DNA of 62,798 bases, from positions 1-62,798 of the forward strand of contig NZ_VMNI01000033.1 in NCBI RefSeq assembly GCF_007625205.1. Reading direction: 5' to 3'. The position numbers were made by a program, and so were the translations under genes. This document shows positions 36,614 through 46,363 of the stretch, piece after piece. The DNA comes from Denitromonas ohlonensis. Its GTDB lineage: Bacteria; Pseudomonadota; Gammaproteobacteria; Burkholderiales; Rhodocyclaceae. Numbering within the stretch: the first letter of the stretch is position 1; the number at the start of each line of letters is the position of its first letter. The notes beneath the pieces were generated by a model that saw nothing but the letters and a program-made list of their open reading frames with translations, made no database searches and was not told where the DNA came from.

Positions 36614-37800
36614 TTCCGCGGGACCTGTGGCCGTACTTCAGCGAAGGCAACGCCATCACGCTGCTCGAGACCGGTGCCGAATTTTTTCCGGCCCTGGCCT
36701 CGGCCATCGACCACGCACGCAAGGAAGTGTTTCTGGAGACCTACATCTTCCGCCACGACCGCATCGGTGAATTGATCACCGACGCCCTGGTGCGGGCCGC
36801 CGAGCGCGGTGTGGTGGTCAGTCTGCTGGTCGATGGTTTTGGCAGCCGCGACTTTGTCGCCAGCCATATGAACCTGCTGGTCGATAAAGGCGTGCGCATG
36901 CTGGTGTATCGGCGCGAGGTCGGCCGGCTGCTGCTGCGTCGCCACCGCCTGCGACGCCTGCACCGCAAGCTGGCGACCATCGACGGGCGAATCGCGTTTG
37001 TGGGCGGCATCAACATCATCGACGATCACAACACCGCGCTGCCCGACCACCCGCGCCACGACTACGCAATCCGGATCGAAGGCCCGCTGCTGCAGCCGAT
37101 ACACGACAGCGCCCGCCGCCTGTGGGAGCTTGTCGCCTGGGCCAGCTTTCGCCAGCGCCTGCGCCTCAAGGACACGCTCGAGCCGCGCACCGATGCCGCC
37201 GGCAACATCAGCGCCGCCTTTGTCATTCGCGACAACCTGCGCCACCGGCGCGACATCGAAACCGCCTATCTCGACGCCATTGCCAACGCCACCGACGAGA
37301 TCGTGATCGCCAACGCCTATTTCCTGCCCGGCCGTCGGGTGCGCAAGGCACTGACCGGCGCGGCGGATCGGGGCGTGCGCGTCATCATCCTGCTGCAAGG
37401 CCGCGTCGAATATGCGCTGCAGCATTACGCCACCAAAGCCCTCTACCCTGCCCTGCTACGCCACGGCGTCCGGATTTTTGAATATCACCGCAGTTTCCTG
37501 CACGCCAAGGTCGCGGTCATCGACGGCCACTGGGCTACCGTAGGCTCCAGCAACTTCGACCCGTTCAGCCTGTTGCTGGCGCGGGAAGGCAACGTCATCG
37601 TGCGTGACGACGGCTTTGCTCAACGGCTTCGCGAGCGCCTGGATCACGCGATAAGCACCGGCGCGACCGAACTGGAGCCCAGCCTTTGGCGCCACAAATC
37701 GCTGTTCAAACGCGGCCTGCACTGGATCGCCTACGCCCTGGTGCGCTTTGCGGTGGGGCTGTCGGGCTACGGCGGCGACCGCTACACGGCGGAGCGCTGA
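36610..37800 (+). CDS. clsB: Cardiolipin synthase ClsB
   Basis: A 396-aa phospholipase-D-type enzyme with two HKD motifs: HRKLATIDGRIAFVGG at about residues 118-133 and HAKVAVIDGHWATVGSSNFD at about 297-316. ClsB joins phosphatidyl groups to make cardiolipin in the inner membrane. The ends hold a weakly hydrophobic tail (LHWIAYALVRFAVGLSGYGG). Translationally coupled to the EEP gene. Confidence 0.92.
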   Translation: MIPRDLWPYFSEGNAITLLETGAEFFPALASAIDHARKEVFLETYIFRHDRIGELITDALVRAAERGVVVSLLVDGFGSRDFVASHMNLLVDKGVRMLVYRREVGRLLLRRHRLRRLHRKLATIDGRIAFVGGINIIDDHNTALPDHPRHDYAIRIEGPLLQPIHDSARRLWELVAWASFRQRLRLKDTLEPRTDAAGNISAAFVIRDNLRHRRDIETAYLDAIANATDEIVIANAYFLPGRRVRKALTGAADRGVRVIILLQGRVEYALQHYATKALYPALLRHGVRIFEYHRSFLHAKVAVIDGHWATVGSSNFDPFSLLLAREGNVIVRDDGFAQRLRERLDHAISTGATELEPSLWRHKSLFKRGLHWIAYALVRFAVGLSGYGGDRYTAER

Positions 37801-37808
37801 TCCACCGG

Positions 37809-38300
37809 CTAGCGCCGGTCGGTATCGCCGCGCGGCGGCGGCACGGGGCGCTTGCTTGAAATCACCCCGGTATTGACCCCGAACCAGCCCAGACCACCGA
37901 ACAGCCGGGCGTATTCGATCTTCACGCAACGATCCATCACCACCTCAAGGCCCGCCGCTTCGGCGCGTGCCACGGCCTCGTGATTGATCACCCCGAGTTG
38001 CAGCCACAGACTGCGCGCGCCGATGGCGATCGCATCATCCACAATCGGCAGCAGTTCTTCGGGCTTGCGGAAGCAATCGACCATGTCCACCGGGCCCGGG
38101 ATGTCCCGCAGGCTCGGATAGCAGGTCTGCCCCAGCACCGTGTCGTAGGCCGGGTTGACCGGAATGATGGTGTAGCCGCGCTGCTGCATGTATTGCGCGG
38201 CGAAAAAGCTGGGGCGATTCCATTTGGCCGACAAGCCGACCACCGCAATCGTCCGTGTTTGCGCCAACACGCGGCGCAGGCCATCGGCGTCATCGATCAT
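37809..38300 (-). CDS. CoA-binding protein (YccU family)
   Basis: A 163-aa protein with a CoA-binding Rossmann fold: IAVVGLSAKWNRPSFFAAQYMQQRGYTIIPVNPAY, then DCFRKPEELLPIVDDAIAIGARSLWLQLGV. It resembles the CoA-binding domain of succinyl-CoA synthetase alpha but lacks the ligase parts. Function unknown. AAGGAG 5 nt upstream fixes ATG 38300. Its start overlaps the end of gluQ by 11 bp. Confidence 0.88.
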   Translation of the reverse strand: MIDDADGLRRVLAQTRTIAVVGLSAKWNRPSFFAAQYMQQRGYTIIPVNPAYDTVLGQTCYPSLRDIPGPVDMVDCFRKPEELLPIVDDAIAIGARSLWLQLGVINHEAVARAEAAGLEVVMDRCVKIEYARLFGGLGWFGVNTGVISSKRPVPPPRGDTDRR

Positions 38301-39213
38301 AGTCACTCCTTGCATTGACCGCGGGGCGGCGAGGTACGGCATTCATCGACCAGTGAGCCTGCGCCCACGCCCAGATTTGCGCAAGCGGCGCGCCGCGCAA
38401 ATCCACAGGTGGCGACTGCCCCAGGCACACCAGCGCATCGAACAGCACCTGTGTATCGGGCAACTCATCGACCGCCCGCGCGAGCGACTGCTTCGACAGC
38501 TTCTGCCCCGCGGCGTCCACCACCACCGGCAGATGCGCATAGCGTGGCGTCGGCAACGCCAGCGCCTGCTGGAGCGCAATCTGTCTTGCGGTAGAGGGCA
38601 GCAGATCGATGCCGCGCACCACCTCGGTCACGCCCGCCGCCGCATCATCGAGCACCACCGCCAGTTGGTAGGCAAACAGACCATCGGCGCGCAGCAGCAC
38701 AAAATCACCCACATCGGCCAGCACGTCTTCGGCCATCGGCCCTTGCACGTCGTCATCAAAACGCACCACACCCGGCGATACGCGAAAACGCCACGCCCGC
38801 GCCGACTGCCCCGGCAGTAGACCCGCACGACAGGTGCCTGGGTAGCGGGCCGAGCCGTCTGCCGCGCGCGGCGCGTCGGCCAGCATCTTGCGCGTACAGG
38901 CACAGCCATACACCCGCCCCTGATCACGCAGCGACTGCAGCGCGTCGGCATACGCCTCGAGCCGCGCATGCTGCCACACGATGGGGCCGTCCCACTCGAA
39001 GCCCAAACGCGCGAGCGTGGCGATAATGCGCTCGGCCGCATCAGGCATCGAGCGCGGCGCATCCACATCCTCAATGCGCAACAACCAACGCCCCCCTGCC
39101 CCGCGCGCGGACAAATAACTGCCAACCGCGGCCACCACCGAACCAAAATGCAAGGGACCGCTCGGTGAGGGCGCAAACCGGCCGACCGGTAGCGGCGACG
39201 GGGGATTCATCAT
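38290..39213 (-). CDS. gluQ: Glutamyl-Q tRNA(Asp) synthetase
   Basis: A 307-aa truncated GluRS-like enzyme that attaches glutamate to queuosine of tRNA(Asp). The class I HIGH-like motif is in FAPSPSGPLHFGS, the zinc site has CACTRKML and YPGTCR, and the KMSKS-like motif is KLSKQS. There is no anticodon-binding domain, which separates it from GltX. Start is ATG 39213 or 39210 (tandem ATGs), with AGGA about 9 nt upstream. Confidence 0.92.
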   Translation of the reverse strand: MMNPPSPLPVGRFAPSPSGPLHFGSVVAAVGSYLSARGAGGRWLLRIEDVDAPRSMPDAAERIIATLARLGFEWDGPIVWQHARLEAYADALQSLRDQGRVYGCACTRKMLADAPRAADGSARYPGTCRAGLLPGQSARAWRFRVSPGVVRFDDDVQGPMAEDVLADVGDFVLLRADGLFAYQLAVVLDDAAAGVTEVVRGIDLLPSTARQIALQQALALPTPRYAHLPVVVDAAGQKLSKQSLARAVDELPDTQVLFDALVCLGQSPPVDLRGAPLAQIWAWAQAHWSMNAVPRRPAVNARSDYDR

Positions 39214-39343
39214 GGCCGACATCCTAAACCAAGGCAGCGGAGCGAGCACCTGACAAACAACCTATCACCTATGGTCAATACACAGACGAGCCCGATACGT
39301 CGATAATCAGCCGTTGCACTCCCTTTGGATTCGGGTGGTCTGC

Positions 39344-41296
39344 ATGGAAGCATCACTTCGCCAGCACAGACACAAACATGCACGCGCACAGGATTTAGCG
39401 CGGCGCGCGCACGCCGAATCCCTGCGTCTGCTGGCGGTCAACGTCCGGGCCGGCATCCTCGCCCTGCTCGCCGGCACCTTTGGCACCCTGGTATGGCTGT
39501 GGCCCGCGACCGACCCCTTGCTGCTGCTCGCCTGGGGCGCTGCCATGATCATCGGCATCTTCACTTCGGCCCGCCTGGTTCGCGCCAGCGCCACCTGGCC
39601 TCAGCTTGGCGAATCGCTGCGCCGGCTCGAATGGTGTTTCGCGGCCAACGCCTTCTTCGTCGGCGCGTTGTGGGGCGCCCTCCCGCTACTCGGTAACGAC
39701 ACCCCCAATAGTGGCGCACAGACGCTGGTCATCATGCTGCTGGGCATCGTCGCGCTCGGCGGCACGGGCATCTGCGCCCCCAGCCGACTGGTCTTTTTCG
39801 CCTTCATCATTCCGGGAATCGGCCCGCTCATCGCCACACTGGCCGCCGACCCGCCCATGGCGCTGCCTCAAGCCGCCATCGCCACGGGCGTCTTCGCCGC
39901 GATGCTTGGCGCGCTCCACGAACTGTTCCACCTGACACTCACCTCGACCGTCGCGCAGCGACTCAGCAGCGACACCCTCGCCGAAGAGCAACGCGTCATT
40001 CTCGACAGCGCCAGCGAAGCCATCCTGTTCACCCGCGGCGAGCGCCTGATCAAATGCAATCGCCGCTTCGCCAACATGGTCGGGGAGTCCGAAGACCGGC
40101 TCAGTGGCCGCCCCTTGTGGCAATGGCTGGCCGACCCCGCGGAATGGCATCGCAACGCCGACCGGGCGCGCAATGCCCTGGCCAGTGGTCTCACCTTTCG
40201 CACAAAAATTCGCCTGCGCCGATCCAGCGGCGAATTGCTATGGGTCGAGTTTACTGCCGAGGCGGTCGACGCCGAACACCTCGACAAAGGCGTGGTCTGG
40301 CTTGGCCAGGATCTGACCTCGCGCTTGCGCTCCGAGGCCACACTCCACGAATCCGAAGCACGCTATCGCCAACTCATCACGCTCACCTCGGACTGGTACT
40401 GGGAGTGGGATGACAAGCTGCGCTTCACCCATGTCAGCGGCCCAGGCCTGGAGCGGGCCCAGCTAGGGCCCGCCGCTTACGGCCGGACCCTCGGCGCGCT
40501 GCATCATATTTCCGGCGTCAGCGCCGAGCGCTGGTCCGCGCTTCAGCAACAGATCGAGCGCCACGAACCGTTCCGCGACTTCATCTGGCATGGCAGCCAG
40601 GACGCACAAGACGTGCGCTGGTTCTCGATGAGTGGCAACCCCACCTTCGACACCCAGGGTAATTTCGCGGGCTACCACGGCATCGGCTCCGAAGTGACCG
40701 AACAGATGCGTGGCTCGGAGCAGTTCCGGCACCTGGCCTATCACGACACGCTCACCGGGCTACCCAACCGTCGGCTGCTCGACGATCGCCTGCACCTGGC
40801 CATCGCCCAGGCCTCACGCCGCGACCAGCGCCTGGCGGTGATGGTTATCGACCTCGACAACTTCAAGATCATCAACGACACCGCCGGCCACGCCATCGGC
40901 GATGTGGTGCTGGTGGCGGTCGCGCGACGGCTTCAGGGGGCCATTCGCGCCAGCGACACCGTCGCGCGGCTGGGCGGCGACGAATTCGTTGCCATCCTGC
41001 CCGACATCGAAGACGTCGCAGCCGCCCGCATGGTGGCCGAAAAAATCACCGAGGCGCTGGCACAACCGATTGAGGCCGGTGATCGGCAGTATCTGCTCGG
41101 CGGCAGCGTCGGGGTGGCCATCTACCCGGACGACGGCACCAATTCACGAATGCTGCTGGCGCGGGCCGACGGTGCCATGTATGAGGCCAAACGACAAGGC
41201 GGCAGTCGCCACGTGGTCCACAACGCGGCAGCACCCACACCGCGCACTGGCGCAAGTACCCGGCCCGCGGCACGTCCTGCCAGAACGGCAAACTAG
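39344..41296 (+). CDS. Membrane diguanylate cyclase with PAS domains
   Basis: A 650-aa c-di-GMP synthase. About six membrane helices occupy residues 30-200. Two PAS-like domains follow (about 215-330, ILDSASEAILFTRGERLIKCN; and 335-455, YRQLITLTSDWYWEWDD), then a GGDEF domain (about 470-630) with HDTLTGLPNRRLLDD and the active motif RLGGDEF. The inhibitory I-site RASD is five residues before GGDEF, so product inhibition is likely. No EAL domain. ATG 39344 is preferred over 39314. A bidirectional terminator follows. Confidence 0.93.
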   Translation: MEASLRQHRHKHARAQDLARRAHAESLRLLAVNVRAGILALLAGTFGTLVWLWPATDPLLLLAWGAAMIIGIFTSARLVRASATWPQLGESLRRLEWCFAANAFFVGALWGALPLLGNDTPNSGAQTLVIMLLGIVALGGTGICAPSRLVFFAFIIPGIGPLIATLAADPPMALPQAAIATGVFAAMLGALHELFHLTLTSTVAQRLSSDTLAEEQRVILDSASEAILFTRGERLIKCNRRFANMVGESEDRLSGRPLWQWLADPAEWHRNADRARNALASGLTFRTKIRLRRSSGELLWVEFTAEAVDAEHLDKGVVWLGQDLTSRLRSEATLHESEARYRQLITLTSDWYWEWDDKLRFTHVSGPGLERAQLGPAAYGRTLGALHHISGVSAERWSALQQQIERHEPFRDFIWHGSQDAQDVRWFSMSGNPTFDTQGNFAGYHGIGSEVTEQMRGSEQFRHLAYHDTLTGLPNRRLLDDRLHLAIAQASRRDQRLAVMVIDLDNFKIINDTAGHAIGDVVLVAVARRLQGAIRASDTVARLGGDEFVAILPDIEDVAAARMVAEKITEALAQPIEAGDRQYLLGGSVGVAIYPDDGTNSRMLLARADGAMYEAKRQGGSRHVVHNAAAPTPRTGASTRPAARPARTAN

Positions 41297-41336
41297 GTGA
41301 AGGCCGGCACCGGCATCGGACCCCGAGCAGATAACA

Positions 41337-41363
41337 AAAAGCCCCGACGGTCGGGGCTTTTTA
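41337..41363. terminator. Bidirectional terminator
   Basis: AAAAAGCCCCGAC / GTCGGGGCTTTTT, a perfect 13-bp inverted repeat with A and T runs on both sides, between the convergent diguanylate cyclase and ychF genes. Confidence 0.9.
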
Positions 41364-41393
41364 TCGGGTAGCACCGGAACGGCGCGCTGAACA

Positions 41394-42485
41394 TCAAACG
41401 TTGAACAGGAAATTCAGGACGTCGCCATCCTGCACCACGTAGTCCTTGCCTTCAGCGCGCATCTTGCCCGCCTCCTTGGCGCCCTGCTCGCCACCGCAGG
41501 CAATGAAATCTTCGTAGGCAATGGTCTGGGCGCGGATGAAGCCGCGCTCGAAGTCAGTGTGAATGACGCCGGCCGCCTGGGGCGCGGTATCGCCGACATG
41601 GATGGTCCATGCCCGCACTTCCTTCACTCCCGCAGTGAAGTAGGTCTGCAGACCAAGCAAGCGGTAGCCGGCGCGGATCAGCCGGTTCAGCCCCGGCTCT
41701 TCAAGGCCGAGGTCTTCCAGGAAGGCCAGGCGGTCTTCATCGTCCAGGTCGGCCAGTTCTTGCTCGATCTTGGCACAAACCGCCACCACCGGCGCGCCCT
41801 CGCCTTCGGCGAGTGCTTTCAGGCGATCAAGGTGCGGGTTGTTCTCAAAGCCATCTTCGAGCACGTTGGCGACATACATGGCCGGCTTGATCGTCAGCAG
41901 GCACAGCGGGCGAATCAGGTCGATCTCGTCGGCCGACAGCCCCATGGTGCGCACCGTGCGCCCCTCATTCAGGTGCGGCAGCAGACGCTCTAGCACTTCC
42001 ACCAGCTTTTTGGCGTCCTTGTCGCCTGCGCGCGCTTTCTTGCTCTCGCGATGCAGCGCTTTTTCGACAGCCGACATGTCGGCCAGCGCCAACTCGGTGA
42101 CGATGGTTTCCATGTCAGCGATCGGGTCCACCCGGCCGGACACGTGCACCACGTTCTCGTCATCGAAGCAGCGGACCACGTTCACAATGGCGTCGGTCTC
42201 GCGAATATTGGCCAGAAACTGGTTGCCCAGGCCTTCGCCCTTCGACGCACCCGCCACCAGCCCGGCGATATCCACAAACTCGACAATCGCCGGCTGCACG
42301 CGCTGCGGCTTGACGATGCCCGACAAGGCGTCCAGGCGCGGATCGGGCACTTCAACGATGCCGACGTTCGGCTCGATGGTGCAGAAGGGGTAGTTTTCCG
42401 CAGCGATGCCCGATTTGGTCAGCGCGTTGAAGAGGGTGGACTTGCCCACATTGGGCAGTCCGACAATGCCGCACTTCAAACTCAT
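41394..42485 (-). CDS. ychF: Redox-regulated ATPase YchF (Obg-like)
   Basis: A 363-aa P-loop NTPase: [46 protein letters not shown], and an altered G4 motif (NVLED) where OLA1/YchF prefer ATP over GTP. The C-terminal TGS domain (about 278-361) has [15 protein letters not shown] and [16 protein letters not shown]. It binds ribosomes and is linked to oxidative stress and leaderless translation. Overlaps pth by 4 bp. Confidence 0.96.
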   Translation of the reverse strand: MSLKCGIVGLPNVGKSTLFNALTKSGIAAENYPFCTIEPNVGIVEVPDPRLDALSGIVKPQRVQPAIVEFVDIAGLVAGASKGEGLGNQFLANIRETDAIVNVVRCFDDENVVHVSGRVDPIADMETIVTELALADMSAVEKALHRESKKARAGDKDAKKLVEVLERLLPHLNEGRTVRTMGLSADEIDLIRPLCLLTIKPAMYVANVLEDGFENNPHLDRLKALAEGEGAPVVAVCAKIEQELADLDDEDRLAFLEDLGLEEPGLNRLIRAGYRLLGLQTYFTAGVKEVRAWTIHVGDTAPQAAGVIHTDFERGFIRAQTIAYEDFIACGGEQGAKEAGKMRAEGKDYVVQDGDVLNFLFNV

Positions 42486-43081
42486 GGTGTCGCTTCCTTG
42501 CCGCGCGCGGGGCGCGCATTGATCTTCTGTGTGGCCACTTCAAAAGCGCCACGTGCAATATCCGGCCAGGCCGACAGCGCCCGCTCCATGGCGGTGTCGA
42601 TGGCCTCGTGTTCTTCCTTGCGCGGGGGCTTCAGCACATAGCTGACCACGGCGTTGCGATCGCCCGGATGTCCGATCCCGAGGCGCAAACGCCAGAAATC
42701 CTGCGTCCCGCAATGGCTGGTGATGTCCTTGAGCCCGTTGTGCCCGCCCAGGCCACCGCCGAATTTGAGTCGTGCCTGTCCGGGGGGGATATCGAGTTCG
42801 TCGTGGATGACCAGAATCTCGTCCGGCGCAATCCGATAGAAACGGGCCACGGCCCCGACCGACTGACCGGATCGATTCATGAAGGTGTCGGGCATCAACA
42901 GCCACACCCCCTCCGGCCCTTTCCCCACCTGGCCATGAAACCGGCTTTCCCGCGTAAAGCGGACGCCCATCATATCGGCCAGGCGCTCACAAAACCAAAA
43001 CCCGGCGTTGTGCCGGGTTTCGGTATATTCGGCCCCGGGATTCCCGAGGCCGACGATCAGGCGCGGAGGCTTTGAACTCAT
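42482..43081 (-). CDS. pth: Peptidyl-tRNA hydrolase
   Basis: A 199-aa Pth: [22 protein letters not shown] contains the catalytic His, followed by [50 protein letters not shown] with the conserved Asp and HNG. It recycles peptidyl-tRNA. It is 32 bp downstream of rplY and overlaps ychF by ATGA. Confidence 0.96.
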   Translation of the reverse strand: MSSKPPRLIVGLGNPGAEYTETRHNAGFWFCERLADMMGVRFTRESRFHGQVGKGPEGVWLLMPDTFMNRSGQSVGAVARFYRIAPDEILVIHDELDIPPGQARLKFGGGLGGHNGLKDITSHCGTQDFWRLRLGIGHPGDRNAVVSYVLKPPRKEEHEAIDTAMERALSAWPDIARGAFEVATQKINARPARGKEATP

Positions 43082-43113
43082 GCGTCAATCCAATCCTGTC
43101 ACGCCCGAGGGCT

Positions 43114-43752
43114 TCACTCTTCGGCCGCGTCCCCGCCGCCAACCTCAGCTTCGCCGCCTTCCGCTTCTTCGGTGTCAGCTTCCTTGACCTGCGGCGACAG
43201 GATGGTGACAACGACCTGATCCGGGTGACCGTGATCGATCACCTCAACACCTTCGGGCAGCTTCAACTGAGCGATGGTGATCGAATCGCCGAGATTCATG
43301 CCGGTCAGGTCGACTTCGATGAACTCCGGCAGATTACGCGGCAGGGTGGACACTTCCACGTCGGTCAGGATGTGCGAGGCGATGCCGTTCTGGAGCTTCA
43401 GGCCCGGTGCAGCTTCTTCGTTGGTGAAGTGCAAAGGCACCTTCATGGTGATGGCCACGCCGGTCTTGATGCGCATGAAGTCCATGTGCAGCACGAGCTG
43501 CTTGTACGGGTGCCACTGGGCATCACGCAGCACTGCGCGCTCGACCGTGCCATCGACATCGATGCTCAGGATCGACGCGTGGAAGGCTTCTTTGTGCAGC
43601 AGGTGATACATCTGGTTGTGGTCCAGGGTGACGCTCACGGCGTCCTGATCCGCACCAAAAAGAATGGCCGGCACCTGACCAGCACGACGCAGGCGGCGGC
43701 TCGCACTCGATCCCTGCTCGACGCGCTTGGCGGCTTTGATAGTGATATCCAT
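43114..43752 (-). CDS. rplY: 50S ribosomal protein L25/Ctc
   Basis: A 212-aa long-form (Ctc) L25: ITIKAAKRVEQGSSASRRLRRAGQVPAILFG at the start, a second beta domain, and an acidic tail (EADTEEAEGGEAEVGGG). It binds 5S rRNA. Start ATG 43752; the frame is open to 43779. It lies in the conserved prs-rplY-pth-ychF order, separated from prs by a terminator. Confidence 0.95.
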   Translation of the reverse strand: MDITIKAAKRVEQGSSASRRLRRAGQVPAILFGADQDAVSVTLDHNQMYHLLHKEAFHASILSIDVDGTVERAVLRDAQWHPYKQLVLHMDFMRIKTGVAITMKVPLHFTNEEAAPGLKLQNGIASHILTDVEVSTLPRNLPEFIEVDLTGMNLGDSITIAQLKLPEGVEVIDHGHPDQVVVTILSPQVKEADTEEAEGGEAEVGGGDAAEE

Positions 43753-43803
43753 GACAACTCCACTTAAAGACAGGCCCATCCGCGACCAGACGGGCCAAAA
43801 AAA

Positions 43804-43824
43804 CCTGACGACAACGCCGTCAGG
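43804..43824 (-). terminator. Rho-independent terminator of prs
   Basis: CCTGACG-N7-CGTCAGG hairpin followed on the minus strand by a run of seven T (TTTTTTTGG), just past the prs stop. It may allow partial read-through into rplY. Confidence 0.8.
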
Positions 43825-43830
43825 GAAAAA

Positions 43831-44781
43831 TCAATCCATAAACAAGGAGCTCACAGACTCCTCATTGCTGATACGCAGCATGGTATCGGCCAGCAGCGAG
43901 GCCACCGATACCTGACGAATGCGGCTACAGGCGCGCGCATCATCGCGCAGCGGGATGGTGTCGGTGACCACCAGTTCGTCGAGTTCGGAATCGTTGATCC
44001 GCGAAATCGCGGCACCCGACAGCACCGCGTGGGTACAGTAAGCCAGCACCCGCTTGGCGCCGTTTTCCTTGAGCGCACCAGCCGCCTTGCACAAGGTGCC
44101 GGCGGTATCGACGATGTCGTCCATGATCACGCAGGTGCGGTCCTTGACCTCACCGATGATGTTCATGACTTCCGACACGTTGGCTTTGGGACGGCGCTTG
44201 TCGATGATGGCCAGGTCGCATTCCATGCGCTTGGCAAATGCACGCGCGCGCACCACACCGCCCACATCAGGCGACACCACCATCAGGTCGGAATACTTTT
44301 GCTTGTCCAGGTCGGCCAGCAGCACCGGCGCCGCGTAGATGTTGTCCACCGCGATGTCGAAGAACCCCTGGATCTGGTCGGCGTGCAAGTCCATGGTCAG
44401 CAAGCGCTGCACACCGACGGCCTGCAGCATGTTGGCCACCACCTTGGCGGTGATGGGCACGCGGGCCGAACGGGGGCGGCGGTCCTGACGGGCATAGCCG
44501 AAATACGGGATGGCGGCGGTGATACGCCCCGCCGACGCGCGCTTGAGCGCATCGACCAGGATCACCATCTCCATCAGATTGTCGTTGGTCGGCACGCAAG
44601 TCGGCTGCAGGACGAACACGTCCTTGCCGCGCACGTTCTCCAACAGTTCGACATTGACCTCGCCATCGGAAAACCGGCCGACCGTCGCCGAGCCGAGCGC
44701 CATACCCAGCCGACGAACCACATCCGAGGCAAGTTTCGGGTTGGCGTTGCCGGTAAAGACCATCAGGCTGCCGTGAGCCAT
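43831..44781 (-). CDS. prs: Ribose-phosphate pyrophosphokinase
   Basis: A 316-aa PRPP synthase: [27 protein letters not shown], the flexible-loop/active region YGYARQDR-type sequence ([21 protein letters not shown]), [13 protein letters not shown] and the PRPP loop [13 protein letters not shown]. Supplies PRPP for nucleotides, His, Trp and NAD. Start ATG 44781 (MAHGSLMVF). It is 83 bp from the tRNA-Gln gene. Confidence 0.96.
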   Translation of the reverse strand: MAHGSLMVFTGNANPKLASDVVRRLGMALGSATVGRFSDGEVNVELLENVRGKDVFVLQPTCVPTNDNLMEMVILVDALKRASAGRITAAIPYFGYARQDRRPRSARVPITAKVVANMLQAVGVQRLLTMDLHADQIQGFFDIAVDNIYAAPVLLADLDKQKYSDLMVVSPDVGGVVRARAFAKRMECDLAIIDKRRPKANVSEVMNIIGEVKDRTCVIMDDIVDTAGTLCKAAGALKENGAKRVLAYCTHAVLSGAAISRINDSELDELVVTDTIPLRDDARACSRIRQVSVASLLADTMLRISNEESVSSLFMD

Positions 44782-44828
44782 ACTGCTTCTCCGATGACAA
44801 TCAGATTCAGATCGTGGTCGCAAAAACA

Positions 44829-44857
44829 CGTCGGGCAGGCATCATGCCTGCCCGACG
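44829..44857 (-). terminator. Terminator after tRNA-Gln
   Basis: CGTCGGGCAGGCAT / ATGCCTGCCCGACG, a perfect 14-bp inverted repeat around one base, followed on the minus strand by TGTTTTTG. It lies 7 bp past the tRNA 3' end and so probably ends the tRNA transcript before prs. Confidence 0.8.
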
Positions 44858-44864
44858 TCAATGC

Positions 44865-44941
44865 TGGCTGGGGAGGAAGGATTCGAACCCTCGAATGCCG
44901 GAATCAAAATCCGGTGCCTTAACCAACTTGGCGACTCCCCA
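44865..44941 (-). tRNA. tRNA-Gln (anticodon TTG)
   Basis: The minus strand folds as a full cloverleaf: acceptor TGGGGAG pairs with CTCCCCA, the anticodon stem CCGGA/TCCGG encloses loop TTTTGAT (anticodon TTG), and the T arm has GAGGGTTCGAATCCTTC. Discriminator G and CCA are encoded. It is located between ispE and prs, the usual place in betaproteobacteria. Confidence 0.95.
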
Positions 44942-44960
44942 ATTAATCGTTTCGCGCCGA

Positions 44961-45800
44961 TCACACCGCCCAGTCGTACAGTGGGTGCCTTTGAAGGCTA
45001 CTCACCGCCCACGCTTGCCACCGTTCGGGGCACTGCGCAACAACCTGTCGGGCCTGTGCTTCACTCTCCATGGAGGCAAAAACACAAGCGCCCGAACCGG
45101 TCATCCGCGCCGCTGCGTGGTGATTCAACCAGTCGATCGCATCAGCGACCTGCGGGTACCGATGACACACTACCGGCTGCAAATCATTGCGAGTGGTGTG
45201 TATCGCGAAGTCCGGCATTTTGATGATTTCCGTCGAACGCGTCAACTCCTTCGCGCAAAAGATTTCAGCGGTCGGCACCGACGCGCCCGGCGCGATCACC
45301 ACATACCAGGACGGCGGCAAGCACATGGGCGTCAAAGTCTCGCCAACTCCTTCGGCAAACGCATCGCGCCCAAAGATGAAAAACGGCACATCGGCGCCCA
45401 GTTCAAGCCCCAGCGCTTGCAGCCGCGCGCGCGGCCAGTCAAGCCGCCACAACCGGTTGAGTGCCAACAAGGTGGTCGCGGCATCGGAACTGCCGCCGCC
45501 CAGCCCCCCGCCCATTGGCAACACTTTGTCGACATGGATCTCGACCCCGGCGGACACCTCCGCCGCCGCCTGCAGTCGCCGCGCCGCGCGCACCACCAGA
45601 TCCTGCTCGGCTGGCACGCCGGGCACATCGGTCATTCGCAGAATCTGGCCATCGTCGCGACGACGAAACTGCAGCTGGTCGCCCCAATCGAGCAGACGAA
45701 AGGCCGTCTGCAGCAAATGGTAGCCATCGGGCCGGCGACCGACGACATGCAAAAACAGGTTGAGTTTGGCGGGCGCCAGCGCGCTCAGGGTGTCGCTCAT
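44961..45800 (-). CDS. ispE: 4-diphosphocytidyl-2-C-methyl-D-erythritol kinase
   Basis: A 279-aa GHMP kinase of the MEP isoprenoid pathway: [21 protein letters not shown], the ATP loop [25 protein letters not shown] and the C-terminal [10 protein letters not shown]. Start ATG 45800 overlaps the lolB stop. It is relevant that the MTA-isoprenoid shunt proposed for the RuBisCO-like protein would feed the same pathway through deoxyxylulose 5-phosphate. Confidence 0.95.
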   Translation of the reverse strand: MSDTLSALAPAKLNLFLHVVGRRPDGYHLLQTAFRLLDWGDQLQFRRRDDGQILRMTDVPGVPAEQDLVVRAARRLQAAAEVSAGVEIHVDKVLPMGGGLGGGSSDAATTLLALNRLWRLDWPRARLQALGLELGADVPFFIFGRDAFAEGVGETLTPMCLPPSWYVVIAPGASVPTAEIFCAKELTRSTEIIKMPDFAIHTTRNDLQPVVCHRYPQVADAIDWLNHHAAARMTGSGACVFASMESEAQARQVVAQCPERWQAWAVSSLQRHPLYDWAV

Positions 45801-46363
45801 TGCCACTGTTCGACCAGCAATTTCAAACTCACATCACCGCGGCTCACCTCCACCAGGCGCGGCGCGGCGTTGAAATTGTCACCGGCATAGGTGCGATAAC
45901 GCACCTCCCAGCCCTGCTCGACAACCCGTTGCGGCCGCCCGAGCGGATCGCGCTCACGAACATCGTCCACCTGCGTGACGCCCGCCTGCAGCCAGCGTGG
46001 CAAAAGCGCCACCGGCACATCGGCGCCAAGCATGCGCGCGAGCAGTTCGTTCAGCGGGGCGACATGCCGACCGCCGTCCGCCATCTGCAGCACGGCCACG
46101 CCGCCCGAAGACTCAAGCTCGGCCACCATCTGCCCTAGCGGCGAAAAGAACTGCCAGTGGTCCTGCCCGGCGGCGTGTCGCCACGAGAAGCGGCCGTGCA
46201 CGGCCTCTTCGCCACGCTGGGCGGCGAGGCGACCGGTCACATTGAAGCTTGCCAGCACGGGCCGCGACAACATGGATGCGGGCGTCGGCAAGGTCGGTTC
46301 TGTGATCGTGGCGCATCCGGCGATCATCAACGCCGCAATGCCCCCCAGGATGACGCGAATCAC
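45797..46363 (-). CDS. lolB: Outer-membrane lipoprotein LolB
   Basis: A 188-aa lipoprotein with signal [17 protein letters not shown] (lipobox IAGC, Cys17), then [30 protein letters not shown] and a C-terminal [15 protein letters not shown]. LolB accepts lipoproteins from LolA and inserts them in the outer membrane. The GTG start overlaps the TPR gene stop (GTGA), and the stop overlaps ispE. Confidence 0.9.
   Translation of the reverse strand: MIRVILGGIAALMIAGCATITEPTLPTPASMLSRPVLASFNVTGRLAAQRGEEAVHGRFSWRHAAGQDHWQFFSPLGQMVAELESSGGVAVLQMADGGRHVAPLNELLARMLGADVPVALLPRWLQAGVTQVDDVRERDPLGRPQRVVEQGWEVRYRTYAGDNFNAAPRLVEVSRGDVSLKLLVEQWQ

Noticed and set aside
44829-44857. Attenuator or riboswitch in the prs leader
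   Set aside because: The perfect hairpin followed by TGTTTTTG directly after the tRNA 3' end is simpler as the tRNA terminator; no alternative pairing seen.
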